A stretch of 64,000 nt of DNA from Gemmataceae bacterium (GCA_901538445.1 LR594585.1:124001-188000), one strand, 5' to 3'; shown: positions 14,877 to 23,776, counted from the first letter of the stretch. Notes: generated from the sequence alone by a model not told the origin. A program made the numbers and translations.

Positions 14877-15476
14877 GTGGCGTACAGCGACTTCGATCTC
14901 AAGAAGGTCGTCACCGACTTCTCGCTCGTCACGAGTGAGAAGTCGGACCTGTTCGCAGGCGTGTCGCCGATCGAACCCGGCGACCACCTCCGCTGGTGGC
15001 TGGACGAGTACGGACGCCTCGCCGTCGGCGTCGGCTCCGAGAAGGCGCGGAGCGAGTACCTCATCACGCCGATCTTCGCAGAAGCACGGCGGCTCGCGCA
15101 GAACACGTTCAATGTGCTCCCGGGTGTGACCTTTGAAGTCGATAAGGGGCGCGGTCTGAGTGGGGTGTGCGACTACCTTGTCGCGGGTTCGCCCGAACTC
15201 TACTTCGTTCGCGCGCCACTGCTGGCGGTGGTCGAGGGGAAACGGGAAGACCTGGTCAGCGGGTACGGCCAGTGCGCGGCCGAAATGGTTGCCATCCGGC
15301 TGTTCAACGAAAAAGAGCAGGCTCCCCGGTCCTGTGTGTACGGTTGCGTGACGACCGGCATGGTCTGGCAGTTCTTGAAACTTGAAGGCGACACCCTGTC
15401 CATCGACACCGCCGAGTACCACCTCCGCGAGTTGCCCAAGATCCTCGGCATCCTCGTCGGCATCGCGAACGGGTGA
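14877..15476 (+). CDS. PD-(D/E)XK nuclease-like protein
   Basis: This 199-residue protein contains GVCDYLVAG, then AVVEGKRED and SGYGQCAAEMVAIRLFN. Asp99, Glu120 and Lys122 fit the D...ExK active-site pattern of the PD-(D/E)XK fold, and the Gln in the following helix (GQCAAEM) is a common accessory residue. It may therefore cut or bind nucleic acid, but many such proteins are uncharacterised. GTG 14877 is the start, 12 bases after the upstream stop. A strong terminator follows, closing the two-gene unit. Flanking methylase or restriction genes are absent. Confidence 0.7.
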   Translation: MAYSDFDLKKVVTDFSLVTSEKSDLFAGVSPIEPGDHLRWWLDEYGRLAVGVGSEKARSEYLITPIFAEARRLAQNTFNVLPGVTFEVDKGRGLSGVCDYLVAGSPELYFVRAPLLAVVEGKREDLVSGYGQCAAEMVAIRLFNEKEQAPRSCVYGCVTTGMVWQFLKLEGDTLSIDTAEYHLRELPKILGILVGIANG

Positions 15477-15491
15477 CACCCCTCTGAGCAC

Positions 15492-15527
15492 GAGAACGCC
15501 CGCGGGTGGCCGCCCGCGGGCGTTCTC
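15492..15527 (+). terminator. Strong intrinsic terminator
   Basis: GAGAACGCCCGCGGG pairs perfectly with CCCGCGGGCGTTCTC across a six-base loop, followed by TGTTTC. It separates the nuclease-like unit from the aminotransferase. Confidence 0.8.
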
Positions 15528-15576
15528 TGTTTCATGACCCCCGCCCCCGTCACCCCCCATCCTTGCGGGATCACCC

Positions 15577-16827
15577 ATGACCACTCCGACGCTGTCCGCG
15601 TTCGCGCGCGGCTTGACCACCGAAGCGGCGTTCGACGTTCTCGCGCTCGCCCGGAAACTCCAGGCCGCCGGGAAGGACGTCATCTCCCTCCAGATCGGGG
15701 ATAGTCCGTTCCCGACCACAGCCGCAGCGGCCGCCGCGGGGAAGGCCGCCATCGACGCCGGCCGCACGCGGTACGCGCCGTCGCTCGGGCTGACGGAGTT
15801 TCGCGCGGCGATCGCGGCAACCGTGAGGGCCGAGTTCGGCGTTCCCGCCGCGGCCGAGAACGTCGTGGTCGCGCCCGGAGCGAAGCCGTTCGAGCAGTTC
15901 TTCTGCGAGCTGTTCCTCGAACCCGGCGACGCGGTGCTCGTGTTCCAGCCGGCGTTCCCGACCTACGAGCCGAACATTCTGCGCCGCGGCGCGACCCCCG
16001 TGTACCGGCCGCTGCGGCAGGAGAACGACTTCCGGCCGGACGTCGCCGCCATCGAGGAGTTCGTGAAGCGGACCCCGCGGGCGAAGGCGATCTTCCTCAA
16101 CTCCCCGCACAACCCGACCGGCGGCGTCGCCACGAAGGACGACCTCAAGGCGATCGCCGACACCGTTCGCGGGACGAACGTCGCGGTGCTGAGCGACGAG
16201 CCGTACTGCCACATGGTCTGGGAGGGGCGGCACCACAGCCTACTCGCGGAACCGGGGATGATGGACCACGTCGTCGCCGCGTACACGTTCTCGAAGAGCT
16301 ACAGCATGAGCGGGTGGCGGTGCGGGTACGCGGTCGCGTCGCCGGCGAACTCGGACCTGATCGGCAAGATGATCAACACCTCGCTGTCGTGCGCGCCGCC
16401 GTTCGTGCAACTCGCCGGCGTCGCCGCGCTGGAGAAGGACGCCGCCGAGCGCAACGCCGCGATGCGCGCCTTCCACGAGAAGGTGAAGCTGATCGTTGCC
16501 GAACTCCGCACGGTGCCCGACGTGACCGTGCTGATGCCCAAGGGCACCTTCTACGTGTTCCCGAAGGTCGAGCCGATCTGCCGCCGGCTCGGGATCACGT
16601 CGCACGGGCTCGCGATGTACCTGCTCGAAGGGGCGGACGACGCCCGCGGCGTCGGGTGCCTGGGCGGGGAGTGCTTCGGCCCGGCCGGGGCCGGGTTCCT
16701 TCGGTTCAGTTGCGCCGAGCCCGACGAGCGACTGGTCGAGGCGGTACGCTTCTTCGCCGACGCGATCACCCGCACGGCTCGCGTGAAAGCGTACCTCGAC
16801 GCGAAGCCCGAGTACCGATTCAGCTGA
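15577..16827 (+). CDS. Class I/II pyridoxal-phosphate aminotransferase
   Basis: This 416-residue enzyme is a fold-type I aminotransferase of the AspC group. The PLP Schiff-base lysine is Lys240 in TFSKSYSMSGWR. NSPHNPTGG and DEPYCHMVW supply the cofactor asparagine, aspartate and tyrosine. RFSCAEPDERL near the end contains the arginine that binds the substrate alpha-carboxylate. It is cytoplasmic. The amino donor cannot be told from sequence; aspartate, alanine or aromatic substrates are all possible. It has its own region between a terminator and a decayed Uma2 gene. Confidence 0.9.
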   Translation: MTTPTLSAFARGLTTEAAFDVLALARKLQAAGKDVISLQIGDSPFPTTAAAAAAGKAAIDAGRTRYAPSLGLTEFRAAIAATVRAEFGVPAAAENVVVAPGAKPFEQFFCELFLEPGDAVLVFQPAFPTYEPNILRRGATPVYRPLRQENDFRPDVAAIEEFVKRTPRAKAIFLNSPHNPTGGVATKDDLKAIADTVRGTNVAVLSDEPYCHMVWEGRHHSLLAEPGMMDHVVAAYTFSKSYSMSGWRCGYAVASPANSDLIGKMINTSLSCAPPFVQLAGVAALEKDAAERNAAMRAFHEKVKLIVAELRTVPDVTVLMPKGTFYVFPKVEPICRRLGITSHGLAMYLLEGADDARGVGCLGGECFGPAGAGFLRFSCAEPDERLVEAVRFFADAITRTARVKAYLDAKPEYRFS

Positions 16828-16848
16828 GCGCGACCCAGGAGTCGACCC

Positions 16849-17019
16849 ATCAGTACCGACGCAGCGGCCGGGACGGACACGGTGGTGTACCCCGAAAGCG
16901 ACGGGAAGCCGATGGCCGACAACACGCTCCGGTGGTAGCTGGCGATGAAGGAGCGGTTGGCCGCGAAGCTCCGCGCACTCGGCATCAACCCCGACGACGT
17001 GCTGAAGCCGACCGGGTGA
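16849..17019 (+). pseudogene. Relic of a Uma2-family gene
   Basis: A good AGGAG (16837-16841) is followed seven bases later by ATC AGT ACC GAC, where an ATG would be expected. The frame then reads DTVVYPESDGKPMADNTLRW, a typical N-terminus of Uma2-family proteins, before TAG at 16936-16938. It continues LAMKERLAAKLRALG and ends at TGA 17017-17019 after only 56 codons. The start codon appears mutated, an in-frame stop interrupts it, and the catalytic PD-(D/E)XK core is gone. It is best read as a decayed gene. Two apparently intact Uma2 genes lie elsewhere in the window. Confidence 0.65.
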
Positions 17020-17025
17020 GCGGCC

Positions 17026-18744
17026 TCAGTCGAGGACGACCAGATCCTTCGCGTCGGCGATCTCGAGCTGCGGCGCGTCCTTGAACAGCTTCACCACCCC
17101 GGTCGCCCGGACCGTCTTGCCGACCACGTCGTCCGCCGACCTCGCCCACCGCCCGGTCTGCACCCGCGGCGGGAGCGCCACGGTGAAGTTGTCCCGGGCG
17201 GTGAAGTCGCGGCGGCTGTTGAGGTACACATAGGTCTTCCCGCCCACCGACTCGACCGGGAACTGCACGGTCACCCGCTCGCCGATCTTGCCCGCGGCGG
17301 CGGCGGGGGTCAGCGCGGCGTCCGCCGGGGGCCGCTTCGGGTCGGCCGGCTTGCGGCCCGGCCCCTTCGCCTCGGCCTTCGGGTCGCCCCCCGGCTCCGC
17401 CGGGCCGGCCGCGCCCCCGCCCGGCCAGAACACCGCGGCGAGCGCCGCGGCAACGACCGCCCCGCAGCCGAGCGCGACCCACGCCAGGTTGAGCCCGGTG
17501 CCGCGGGGGCGGGCCGCGCCCGTCGTGCGCTCCGTCGCCCCGCCGCCCGGCCCGCCGTCGGGCTCGACCGAAAGCTCCTCGGGTGCGGTCGCGGGGACGG
17601 CCGCCACCGACCCGGAGCCGAACGCGGCGTCGCCCGGCCCGGGGCACAGCCCGAGCTTGAAGGTCCGGGCCGACACCTTCGGCATCCGGGCCGTGTCCGG
17701 CAGGCCCGGCGGGGGCACTGCGAACGGGCGGAGCGCCGCGGCCACCTCGGCCGGGGTCTGGTAGCGGTCCTCGGGCCGCTTCGCGACCATCTTCGCGAAC
17801 ACCGCGTCGAGCCCCTCGGGAACGTCGGGCCGCCGCGCCCGGATCGGGGCCGGGGGCTTCATCTGGTGCGCGACCAACTTCTTCGCGAGCGAGTCGGCCT
17901 CGAACACGACCTTGCCGGTGAGGAGGTAGTGGAGCGAGCACCCGAGCCCGTACACGTCGGCCCGGGTGTCCACCTGGCTGCTGTTGACGGCCTGCTCCGG
18001 GGCCATGAAGTCGGCGGTGCCCAGGATCAGGTTCGCGTCGTACTGCTCGGTCACGCCCTGGTTCTGGTGCGCGTCGGCCTGGAACCGGGCGAGCCCGAGG
18101 TCGAGGAGCCGGACCGTGCCGGTGCGGTCGAGGAGCAGGTTCGTGGGCTTCACGTCCCGGTGAACGAGCCCGGCCCCGTGCGCGTGGTCGAGCCCCTCCG
18201 CGGCCTGGAGGACGTAGTCCGCCGCCCGGTTCGGCTCCAGCGGCCCGTGCGCCGCGACGTACTTCCCCAGGTCGATGCCGTCCACGTACTCCATCACCAT
18301 GAACGGCGCGCCGCGGGACCGCTCGACGTCGAAGACCCGGATGATGTTCTTGTGGTCCAGCGCCGCGACCGCGCGGGCCTCGCGGAGGAACCGCTCCACG
18401 GCCCCCCGCGCCGGGGTCGTGGTCCCGGCGTCGTTCGCGGCGACCGTGAGCACCTTCACCGCGACGAGCCGCCGCAGGATCAGGTGCTCGCACAGGTACA
18501 CGCGGCCCATCCCGCCGGTGCCCAGGTGGTCGAGGATCTTGAACTTCGAGGTGAGGAAGAAGTTCTGCACCCTCCCCTTGAGGAGCACCCTCGCCTGGAA
18601 CGGGGTGAGCAGCCCGTCGCGGACCAGCGCCGCGGCCGCGCGCTCCGCGTCGAGCGCCCGGTACGGTTCAAGCGTGCCGGCCGGGAGGAGCCGGCTGGCC
18701 TCGACGAGGCCGGGGAGGTCCAGCGTGTGACCGGTGGTGACCAT
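17026..18744 (-). CDS. Transmembrane Ser/Thr protein kinase
   Basis: This protein of about 572 residues is a eukaryote-like kinase. Residues 1-65 form the helical leader common to planctomycete kinases (ALVRDGLLTPFQARVLL). The kinase domain follows with GTGGMGRVYL (glycine loop), VAVKV (lysine), HRDVKPTNLLL (catalytic loop), DLGLA in place of DFG, and APEQ. Near residue 430, LAWVALGCGAVVAAALAAVF is a membrane span. The outer part ends in a domain of about 95 residues (GERVTVQFPVESVGGKTYV, VGKTVRATGVVKL) that resembles an OB fold. I chose ATG at 18744; the frame is open further upstream to 18816. The ligand and targets are unknown. Confidence 0.9.
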   Translation of the reverse strand: MVTTGHTLDLPGLVEASRLLPAGTLEPYRALDAERAAAALVRDGLLTPFQARVLLKGRVQNFFLTSKFKILDHLGTGGMGRVYLCEHLILRRLVAVKVLTVAANDAGTTTPARGAVERFLREARAVAALDHKNIIRVFDVERSRGAPFMVMEYVDGIDLGKYVAAHGPLEPNRAADYVLQAAEGLDHAHGAGLVHRDVKPTNLLLDRTGTVRLLDLGLARFQADAHQNQGVTEQYDANLILGTADFMAPEQAVNSSQVDTRADVYGLGCSLHYLLTGKVVFEADSLAKKLVAHQMKPPAPIRARRPDVPEGLDAVFAKMVAKRPEDRYQTPAEVAAALRPFAVPPPGLPDTARMPKVSARTFKLGLCPGPGDAAFGSGSVAAVPATAPEELSVEPDGGPGGGATERTTGAARPRGTGLNLAWVALGCGAVVAAALAAVFWPGGGAAGPAEPGGDPKAEAKGPGRKPADPKRPPADAALTPAAAAGKIGERVTVQFPVESVGGKTYVYLNSRRDFTARDNFTVALPPRVQTGRWARSADDVVGKTVRATGVVKLFKDAPQLEIADAKDLVVLD

Positions 18745-18858
18745 GGCGGTGGTGTGGTCGGGTGGAACGGGCGCGACCAGGAGGTACGCTCCATTCTGCC
18801 CGGGACCGCCGGCCACAGCCCGTGAAGAGTGCGCGAAGAGCCGGTGAGCCGGACCGGG

Positions 18859-20601
18859 CTACCTACCCTTGCGGCGCTTCAGTTCCTTCATTACGTCCTT
18901 GAGCGAACGGGTGTTGAACACGTCGGCGCTCGTGAGCCAGCCGCGGCGCGCGACGTCGACGCCGAAGGTGGTGAGGCCGAGCTCGCCGGGGCTGTGCGCG
19001 TCGGGGTTGATGACGATCGGGACGCCGAGCGCCTTCGCGCGCTTCACGTGGACCCTGTCGAGGTCGAGCCGCGACGGCTGGGCGTTGATCTCCACCATCT
19101 TTCCGTGCCGGGCGGCGCACTGCAGCACCGCCTCCAGGTCGATCTTGTACCCGTCGCGCTTGAGCAGCAGCCGGCCGGTGCTGTGGCCGAGCATCGTTAC
19201 GGCGGGGTGCGCGAGCGCCTTGCACACGCGGGCGGTCATCTCCTCTTCCGTCATGTTGAACAGCGAGTGGACGCTCGCGACGACGTAGTCGAACCCGGCG
19301 AGCAGCTCGTCGTCGTAGTCGAGCGAGCCGTCGGCGAGGATGTCCACCTCCGTCCCCTTAATAATGGTGACGCCGCTCAGCTTCGCGTTCACCCGGTCGA
19401 TCTCGGCCCACTGCTTCCGCACCACACCCGGCGGCAGGCCGCGGGCGACGGTGAGCGACTGCGAGTGGTCGGCGACCCCGAAGTACTCCCACCCGAGCGC
19501 CTTCGCCGCGAGCGCCATCTCCTCCAGCGACGCGGTGCCGTCGCTGTACGTCGTGTGGTTGTGGAACACCCCGAGGATGTCGGCGTCCTCCACCAGCACC
19601 GGGATCTTCTTCGCCTCGGCGACCTCGATCTCGCCGGTGTCCTCGCGCATCTCGGGCGGGACGTACTCGAGGCCGAGCGCCGCGTATACGTCGGCCTCGG
19701 TCTTCGCCTTCACCTGGTGGGCGTCGGACCCGAGGGCGTACTCGTTGAGCGTCCACCCGCGGTCGAGGGCGCGCTGGCGGAGCCGGATGTTGTGCTCCTT
19801 GCTCCCGGTGAAGTAGACCAGGGCGAACGGGAACTGCGTGGCCTCGACGACCCGCAGGTCGGCGTTGAGGGTGACCTTCGTGCCGTCGAGGTGCATCGCG
19901 GCGACGACGCTCGACTTGGTCGGCCCGTGCCCGACGATCTGCACCACCTCGGGCAGCTTCACGAACGCGTCCATGATCGGCTGCGGGTTCGTGCTGCTCA
20001 CCAGAATGTCGATGTCCTTGGCCGTCTCGCGCCGGCGCCGCAGGCTCCCGCACAGCTCGGCCCGGTCCACGCCCGGCATCTTCTTGATCTTCTCCAGCAG
20101 CGCGAGACCGAGCGGCAGCGCATAGTCGATGCGGACCCGGTTGCCCACGGTGCCGAGGAACGCGATCCCTTCGAGGATCTTCTGCTGCGTCTTCGCGCCG
20201 AACCCCTTTTGCGCCGCGACCTCGCCGCTCTCGCACGCCGCCTTCAGCTTGGCGATGGTGTCGATGCCGAGCACGTCGTGCAGTGCCTTCACCTTCTTCG
20301 GCCCCATGCCCGGCAGCCGCAGCATCGTCACCAGCCCCTCGGGGACCGACGCCCGCAGCTCGTCGAGGAACTTGTGCCGGCCGGTCTTCACCAGCGTGGT
20401 GATCTTCTCCTGGAGCGTGTCGCCGATGCCGCGGACCTCGGACAGCTTACCGGCCGCCACGAGTTGCTTCAGATCGCCTTCGAGCTGGGAGACGGTGCGG
20501 GCCGCGTTGTGGTAGGCGTTGCACCGGAAGGCGTTCTCGCCCTTCAGCGCGAGGAGCGTGCCCATCTCGTCGAGCGCCGCGGCGACTTCGTCCTTCGTCA
20601 T
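18859..20601 (-). CDS. polX: DNA polymerase X with PHP domain
   Basis: This 580-residue bacterial family X polymerase is expected to fill small gaps in base-excision repair. Order of parts: an 8-kDa-like domain with HhH motifs (EVRGIGDTLQEKI, LPGMGPKKVKAL), a palm with GSLRRRRETAKDIDILV holding two catalytic aspartates, and a C-terminal PHP phosphoesterase (HNHTTYSDG, GVADHS, INPDAHS) that supplies 3'-5' exonuclease in relatives. Length is typical of PolX. The ATG at 20601 follows a repeat element. It is convergent with nothing and lies just upstream of the kinase on the same strand, 114 bases apart. Confidence 0.95.
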   Translation of the reverse strand: MTKDEVAAALDEMGTLLALKGENAFRCNAYHNAARTVSQLEGDLKQLVAAGKLSEVRGIGDTLQEKITTLVKTGRHKFLDELRASVPEGLVTMLRLPGMGPKKVKALHDVLGIDTIAKLKAACESGEVAAQKGFGAKTQQKILEGIAFLGTVGNRVRIDYALPLGLALLEKIKKMPGVDRAELCGSLRRRRETAKDIDILVSSTNPQPIMDAFVKLPEVVQIVGHGPTKSSVVAAMHLDGTKVTLNADLRVVEATQFPFALVYFTGSKEHNIRLRQRALDRGWTLNEYALGSDAHQVKAKTEADVYAALGLEYVPPEMREDTGEIEVAEAKKIPVLVEDADILGVFHNHTTYSDGTASLEEMALAAKALGWEYFGVADHSQSLTVARGLPPGVVRKQWAEIDRVNAKLSGVTIIKGTEVDILADGSLDYDDELLAGFDYVVASVHSLFNMTEEEMTARVCKALAHPAVTMLGHSTGRLLLKRDGYKIDLEAVLQCAARHGKMVEINAQPSRLDLDRVHVKRAKALGVPIVINPDAHSPGELGLTTFGVDVARRGWLTSADVFNTRSLKDVMKELKRRKGR

Positions 20602-20696
20602 GGTGGTGTGGCTCCAGGTGGTAGAGGGTCAGGATACCCGACCGGGTGCGAGCGAGAAATGTGCGGAGGGAAATGGCGAGACGGTGTGGCTCTTCG

Positions 20697-20826
20697 CCCT
20701 CTCCCTTTGCGTGAGAGGGCAGCGAGGCTTTGCGTGCGGGTGAGGGGTACAGCCCCTTGACATGTTCAGGCAGTACCCCTCACCCGGCCGCGAAGCGCGG
20801 CCACCCTCTCCCGCAAGGGGAGAGGG
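20697..20826. repeat. Nested imperfect palindrome
   Basis: CCCTCTCCCTTTGCG near 20697 faces CGCAAGGGGAGAGGG ending at 20826, and GGGTGAGGGGTAC near 20739 faces GTACCCCTCACCC near 20773. A third short hairpin (GGCCGCGAAGCGCGGCC) lies inside. It fills the 240-bp gap between polX and the next minus-strand gene. Confidence 0.65.
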
Positions 20827-20841
20827 ACAGACAAACCCGTG

Positions 20842-21948
20842 TCACGCCGCGGCGCGGAACGGCAGAGTGGCGGGCAGCACCCCGGCGCGGCGGAGGCGGG
20901 CCGGCGAGTGGAGCATGACCTCCATGCCGTTCACGATCCGGTCCGGGCCGCGGCCGTCGAACATGTTCCGGGCGCACCGGGTCATGCCCTTCCGCTCCAT
21001 CGGGTCGTCGAGGAGCGCCGCCACCGCCTCGCCCAGTTGCTCGGCCCCGACGGCCGTGGTGTCGCCGAGATAGGTCGCCACACCCTCGTCGTCCATCTTC
21101 TTGCCGTTCGCCCCGTGCCGTGGCGTCTGGCTGATGACGAGCTGCGGGATGCCGACCACGGACAGCTCCGGCCCCCACATGTCGCCGGCGGTGACCGCGA
21201 AGTGGATGCGGACGAGCCGCGTCATGAGTTCCTTCGTCTCGGTCAGCACCTCGACGGTGCCCTTCGAGTGGTCCGCGAGGTCGAGCAGCTCGTCGTACCT
21301 CGGGTGGTGCGTGCGGGCCGCGACCGACACCTTCGCGACCTTGCCGGTCTGGAGCAACTGCTTCGTGCGGGTCACCGCGTCGCCGGCGAAGTCGTCGTCG
21401 CCCATCGCGACGAGGGCGCGGAACGGGGCCGGCGGCTCGGTGGCGCGGATGGTGCGCTGCCGGCGGAACACGCCGCGGCACAGCGCGTACCGGCTGCCGA
21501 GGAGCCGCTGGCACCCGGGGCCGACCCGGTACGGCTTCTTGCCCGGAGCCAGGAGCGGGTTCACGACGAGGTCGCAGTCGAACTTGATGCCGGCCGTCGA
21601 GTCGAACGCGACGACTAAGGTGCCGGTCTCCCGCAGGGCGGCGAGGTAGTCCGACGTGACCCCCTCGCCCGCGACGACGACCGCGGCCGCGTCGTGCCGG
21701 CGGACCTGCGCGAGCGTCGCGTCGAGGTCGCGGTCCGACCCGAGCAGGTTCTCGGCCGGGGCCCAGTCGTTGTTCCCGCGGTTGATGACCGTGGCGAGCG
21801 AGAGCGGGTCGAGGTAGCTGAAGAAGTGCGTCCCGCGCCGCCGCCGCTGGAGCGCGGCCGCCAGGGCGAGGCACTGGTACAGGGGCTCCCACCCGCGCTC
21901 GTGGGTGCCGTCACAACGAAACAGAATGGGACCGCGATTCGCATCCAT
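20842..21948 (-). CDS. PseG/SpsG-like nucleotide-sugar hydrolase or glycosyltransferase
   Basis: This 368-residue cytoplasmic protein starts ILFRCDGTHERGWEPLYQCLALAAAL. This is the N-terminal pattern of the SpsG/PseG group, GT-B-fold enzymes that act on UDP sugars in pseudaminic acid and spore-coat polysaccharide synthesis. The middle has FDSTAGIKFDCDLVVNP, and the C-terminal half has the FRALVAMGDDD stretch and TAGDMWGPELSVVGIPQLVIS, which matches the GT-B nucleotide-sugar site. The exact reaction is unknown. GGAG lies eight bases before the ATG at 21948. No pseudaminic acid genes are adjacent. It is divergent from parB across a long non-coding region. Confidence 0.75.
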   Translation of the reverse strand: MDANRGPILFRCDGTHERGWEPLYQCLALAAALQRRRRGTHFFSYLDPLSLATVINRGNNDWAPAENLLGSDRDLDATLAQVRRHDAAAVVVAGEGVTSDYLAALRETGTLVVAFDSTAGIKFDCDLVVNPLLAPGKKPYRVGPGCQRLLGSRYALCRGVFRRQRTIRATEPPAPFRALVAMGDDDFAGDAVTRTKQLLQTGKVAKVSVAARTHHPRYDELLDLADHSKGTVEVLTETKELMTRLVRIHFAVTAGDMWGPELSVVGIPQLVISQTPRHGANGKKMDDEGVATYLGDTTAVGAEQLGEAVAALLDDPMERKGMTRCARNMFDGRGPDRIVNGMEVMLHSPARLRRAGVLPATLPFRAAA

Positions 21949-22404
21949 GCGCTACGCTCCTGCACAACCCGTGTCGGTAGTAGCGCGACGACCCGGCCGG
22001 CGGCGGGCACGGTGGCCCGCCGGCGCTGCTGGGACGGATCGGTCCGCGGGCTCGCACCCGGGGACGCCCCGATGTCGTCGCGAGAGCCGGTTGGTGCAGG
22101 GATCGAACGCCGCGGGGGGTACCGGCGCGGGAGCGCCGGCGGTGCGGGTTCGGGCCGAGACACCTCTTCTCCGGTGGGCCACAGCCGGTGGCCCGGTCCG
22201 CTCGATTCGTGGGTTCCGGTCCGCGAATCGGGCGGGTTCGGCTCGTGGGTTCCGGTCCACTTGCCGAACGGGCGGGATCGTAAGCCAACCTTCACGAACC
22301 GGACAAGGGGACTTTCTCGGAGAGCGCCGGAGCCTGGGATTCCTAGCGGGGAGTGCGCGTCACGGCGAGTGGGCGCGGCATCGGTCGCACACTCGAGGCC
22401 GCAC

Positions 22405-22513
22405 ACCCGGGGCGTTGCCCCGGGCTGAGATTGTGCGACCCCTTCGGGGTGCTCACCGGTGTCTTGCAGGCTGAAAGCCTGCGACAACCTGAGCCCGGGG
22501 CATCGCCCCGGGT
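22405..22513. repeat. Composite palindromic element
   Basis: ACCCGGGGCGTTGCCCCGGG (from 22405) faces CCCGGGGCATCGCCCCGGGT (to 22513), each arm itself a hairpin. Inside are CCCCTTCGGGGTG and GCAGGCTGAAAGCCTGC hairpins. It resembles the element between ruvA and ruvB, which also uses CCCGGGGC arms. Confidence 0.65.
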
Positions 22514-22684
22514 CCGAGGCCGACGACGAGAACCGCACGCGCATCTCGCTCGGGTCAACGCCACGGGTCCCGGGGCCACGGCTGTTCTCCGCGGCGATCT
22601 GTGCCCCGAAAAAATGCGCCGGCCGCGGGCCGCGGCCCGCGGGTCCAACACGCGCGCGGCGCTGGGATTTCCAGGCGTTGCTCG

Positions 22685-22700
22685 CGTTCCATGTGGAACG
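22685..22700. promoter_or_regulatory. parS-like site
   Basis: CGTTCCATGTGGAACG matches the ParB-binding palindrome TGTTCCACGTGGAACA at 13 of 16 positions and keeps the inner GTTCCA/TGGAAC arms. It lies 110 bases before parB. It is a motif match only. Confidence 0.5.
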
Positions 22701-22810
22701 GTTGTGCGGCCCAAAGCCGGCTTCCGCGGCGCGCCCGGCGTGGTATGACTCCGCCCGCTCAACCGCCCCCGGGGAATGGGGGCGACCGACCGACGAAAGG
22801 GAGTTCCGGC

Positions 22811-23710
22811 ATGGAAGCCACGATGAACAAGCCGCGCCTGGGCCGCGGCCTCAACGCCCTCCTCGGGGGCCTCGCCAACGGGTCCGACGGGGCCGCCGAG
22901 AGCGGTGCCCCGGTGTGCCGCCTGGCGCTGGCCGAGATCCGCCACAACCCGCACCAGCCCCGCAAGCGGTTCGACGACGACGAGCTCAAGGGGCTCATCG
23001 AGAGCGTCAAGGCGCACGGGGTGCTCCAGCCGCTCGTGGTGCGCGAGGCCGACGGCGGGTTCCAGCTCATCGCCGGCGAGCGGCGGCTCCGGGCCGCGAC
23101 CGCGGCCGGGCTCACCGAGGTGCCGGTCCACGTCGTCGGGTTCGACGACCAGCAGATGTTCGAGGCCGCCCTCGTCGAGAACATCCAGCGGAGTGACCTG
23201 AACGCGATCGAAAAGGCGCAGGGGTTCAAGGACTACCTGGACAAGTTCGGGATGACGCAGGAGCAGCTCGGGGCAAAGCTCGGCCTCGACCGCACCACGA
23301 TCTCGAACCTGCTCGGGCTGCTGAACCTCGCGGCCGAGGTGCAGGACGCGGTCCGCAACGGGCAGATCAGCCTCGGGCACGCGAAGATCCTCAAGGGGGT
23401 CACCGAGCCCGAGCGGCAGGTCGCGCTGTGCAAAGAGACGATCATGAAGAACTACTCGGTGGCCGCGCTCGACCTCGTGGTCAAGCAGCAGCGGATCGAG
23501 GCGATCACCGCCGCGGCCGGGACCGACGGGGCCGCCCGCCGCGAGCCCGCCGAGAAGACCGCCCACGTCAAGGGGCTCGAGGACGAGCTGCGGCAGAAGC
23601 TCGCGGTGAAGGTCGAGATCAAGGTGAAGGCGAAGGACAAGGGCCAGATCGTGATCGCGTTCGACTCGAACGACGACTTCGAGCGGATCCTCGACGCCCT
23701 CAAGAAGTGA
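22811..23710 (+). CDS. parB: Chromosome partitioning protein ParB
   Basis: This 299-residue ParB/Spo0J-family protein binds parS sites and, with CTP, spreads as a clamp to organise the origin region. It starts MEATMNKPRLGRGLNALLGG, the family N-terminus that stimulates ParA. LIAGERRLRAA is the CTPase box and ENIQRSDLNAIEKAQG the adjacent helix. The helix-turn-helix is MTQEQLGAKLGLDRTTISN, and a C-terminal dimer domain ends the protein. AAGGGAG lies seven bases before ATG 22811. No parA is adjacent, so it must be encoded outside the window. It lies about 14 kb from the dnaA/oriC candidate, as expected for an origin-proximal par locus. Confidence 0.95.
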   Translation: MEATMNKPRLGRGLNALLGGLANGSDGAAESGAPVCRLALAEIRHNPHQPRKRFDDDELKGLIESVKAHGVLQPLVVREADGGFQLIAGERRLRAATAAGLTEVPVHVVGFDDQQMFEAALVENIQRSDLNAIEKAQGFKDYLDKFGMTQEQLGAKLGLDRTTISNLLGLLNLAAEVQDAVRNGQISLGHAKILKGVTEPERQVALCKETIMKNYSVAALDLVVKQQRIEAITAAAGTDGAARREPAEKTAHVKGLEDELRQKLAVKVEIKVKAKDKGQIVIAFDSNDDFERILDALKK

Positions 23711-23737
23711 CCGGCCCGAGCAAATCCACAGCGCCAC

Positions 23738-23767
23738 GACGCCCGCGGACCCGTGTCCGCGGGCGTC
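23738..23767 (+). terminator. parB terminator
   Basis: GACGCCCGCGGAC pairs with GTCCGCGGGCGTC across a four-base loop and is followed by TTCGTTT. Confidence 0.75.
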
Positions 23768-23776
23768 TTCGTTTGC

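Larger units (their letters stand above)
21949..22810. other. 862-bp non-coding region upstream of parB
   Basis: I see no credible gene here. It holds a two-unit 36-bp direct repeat (TCGTGGGTTCCGGTCC at 22207-22222 and 22243-22258), a composite hairpin element at 22405-22513, a GGCCGCGGGCCGCGGCC block near 22621, and a parS-like palindrome at 22685-22700. The concentration of repeats next to parB makes a centromere-like or regulatory role possible. Confidence 0.6.
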
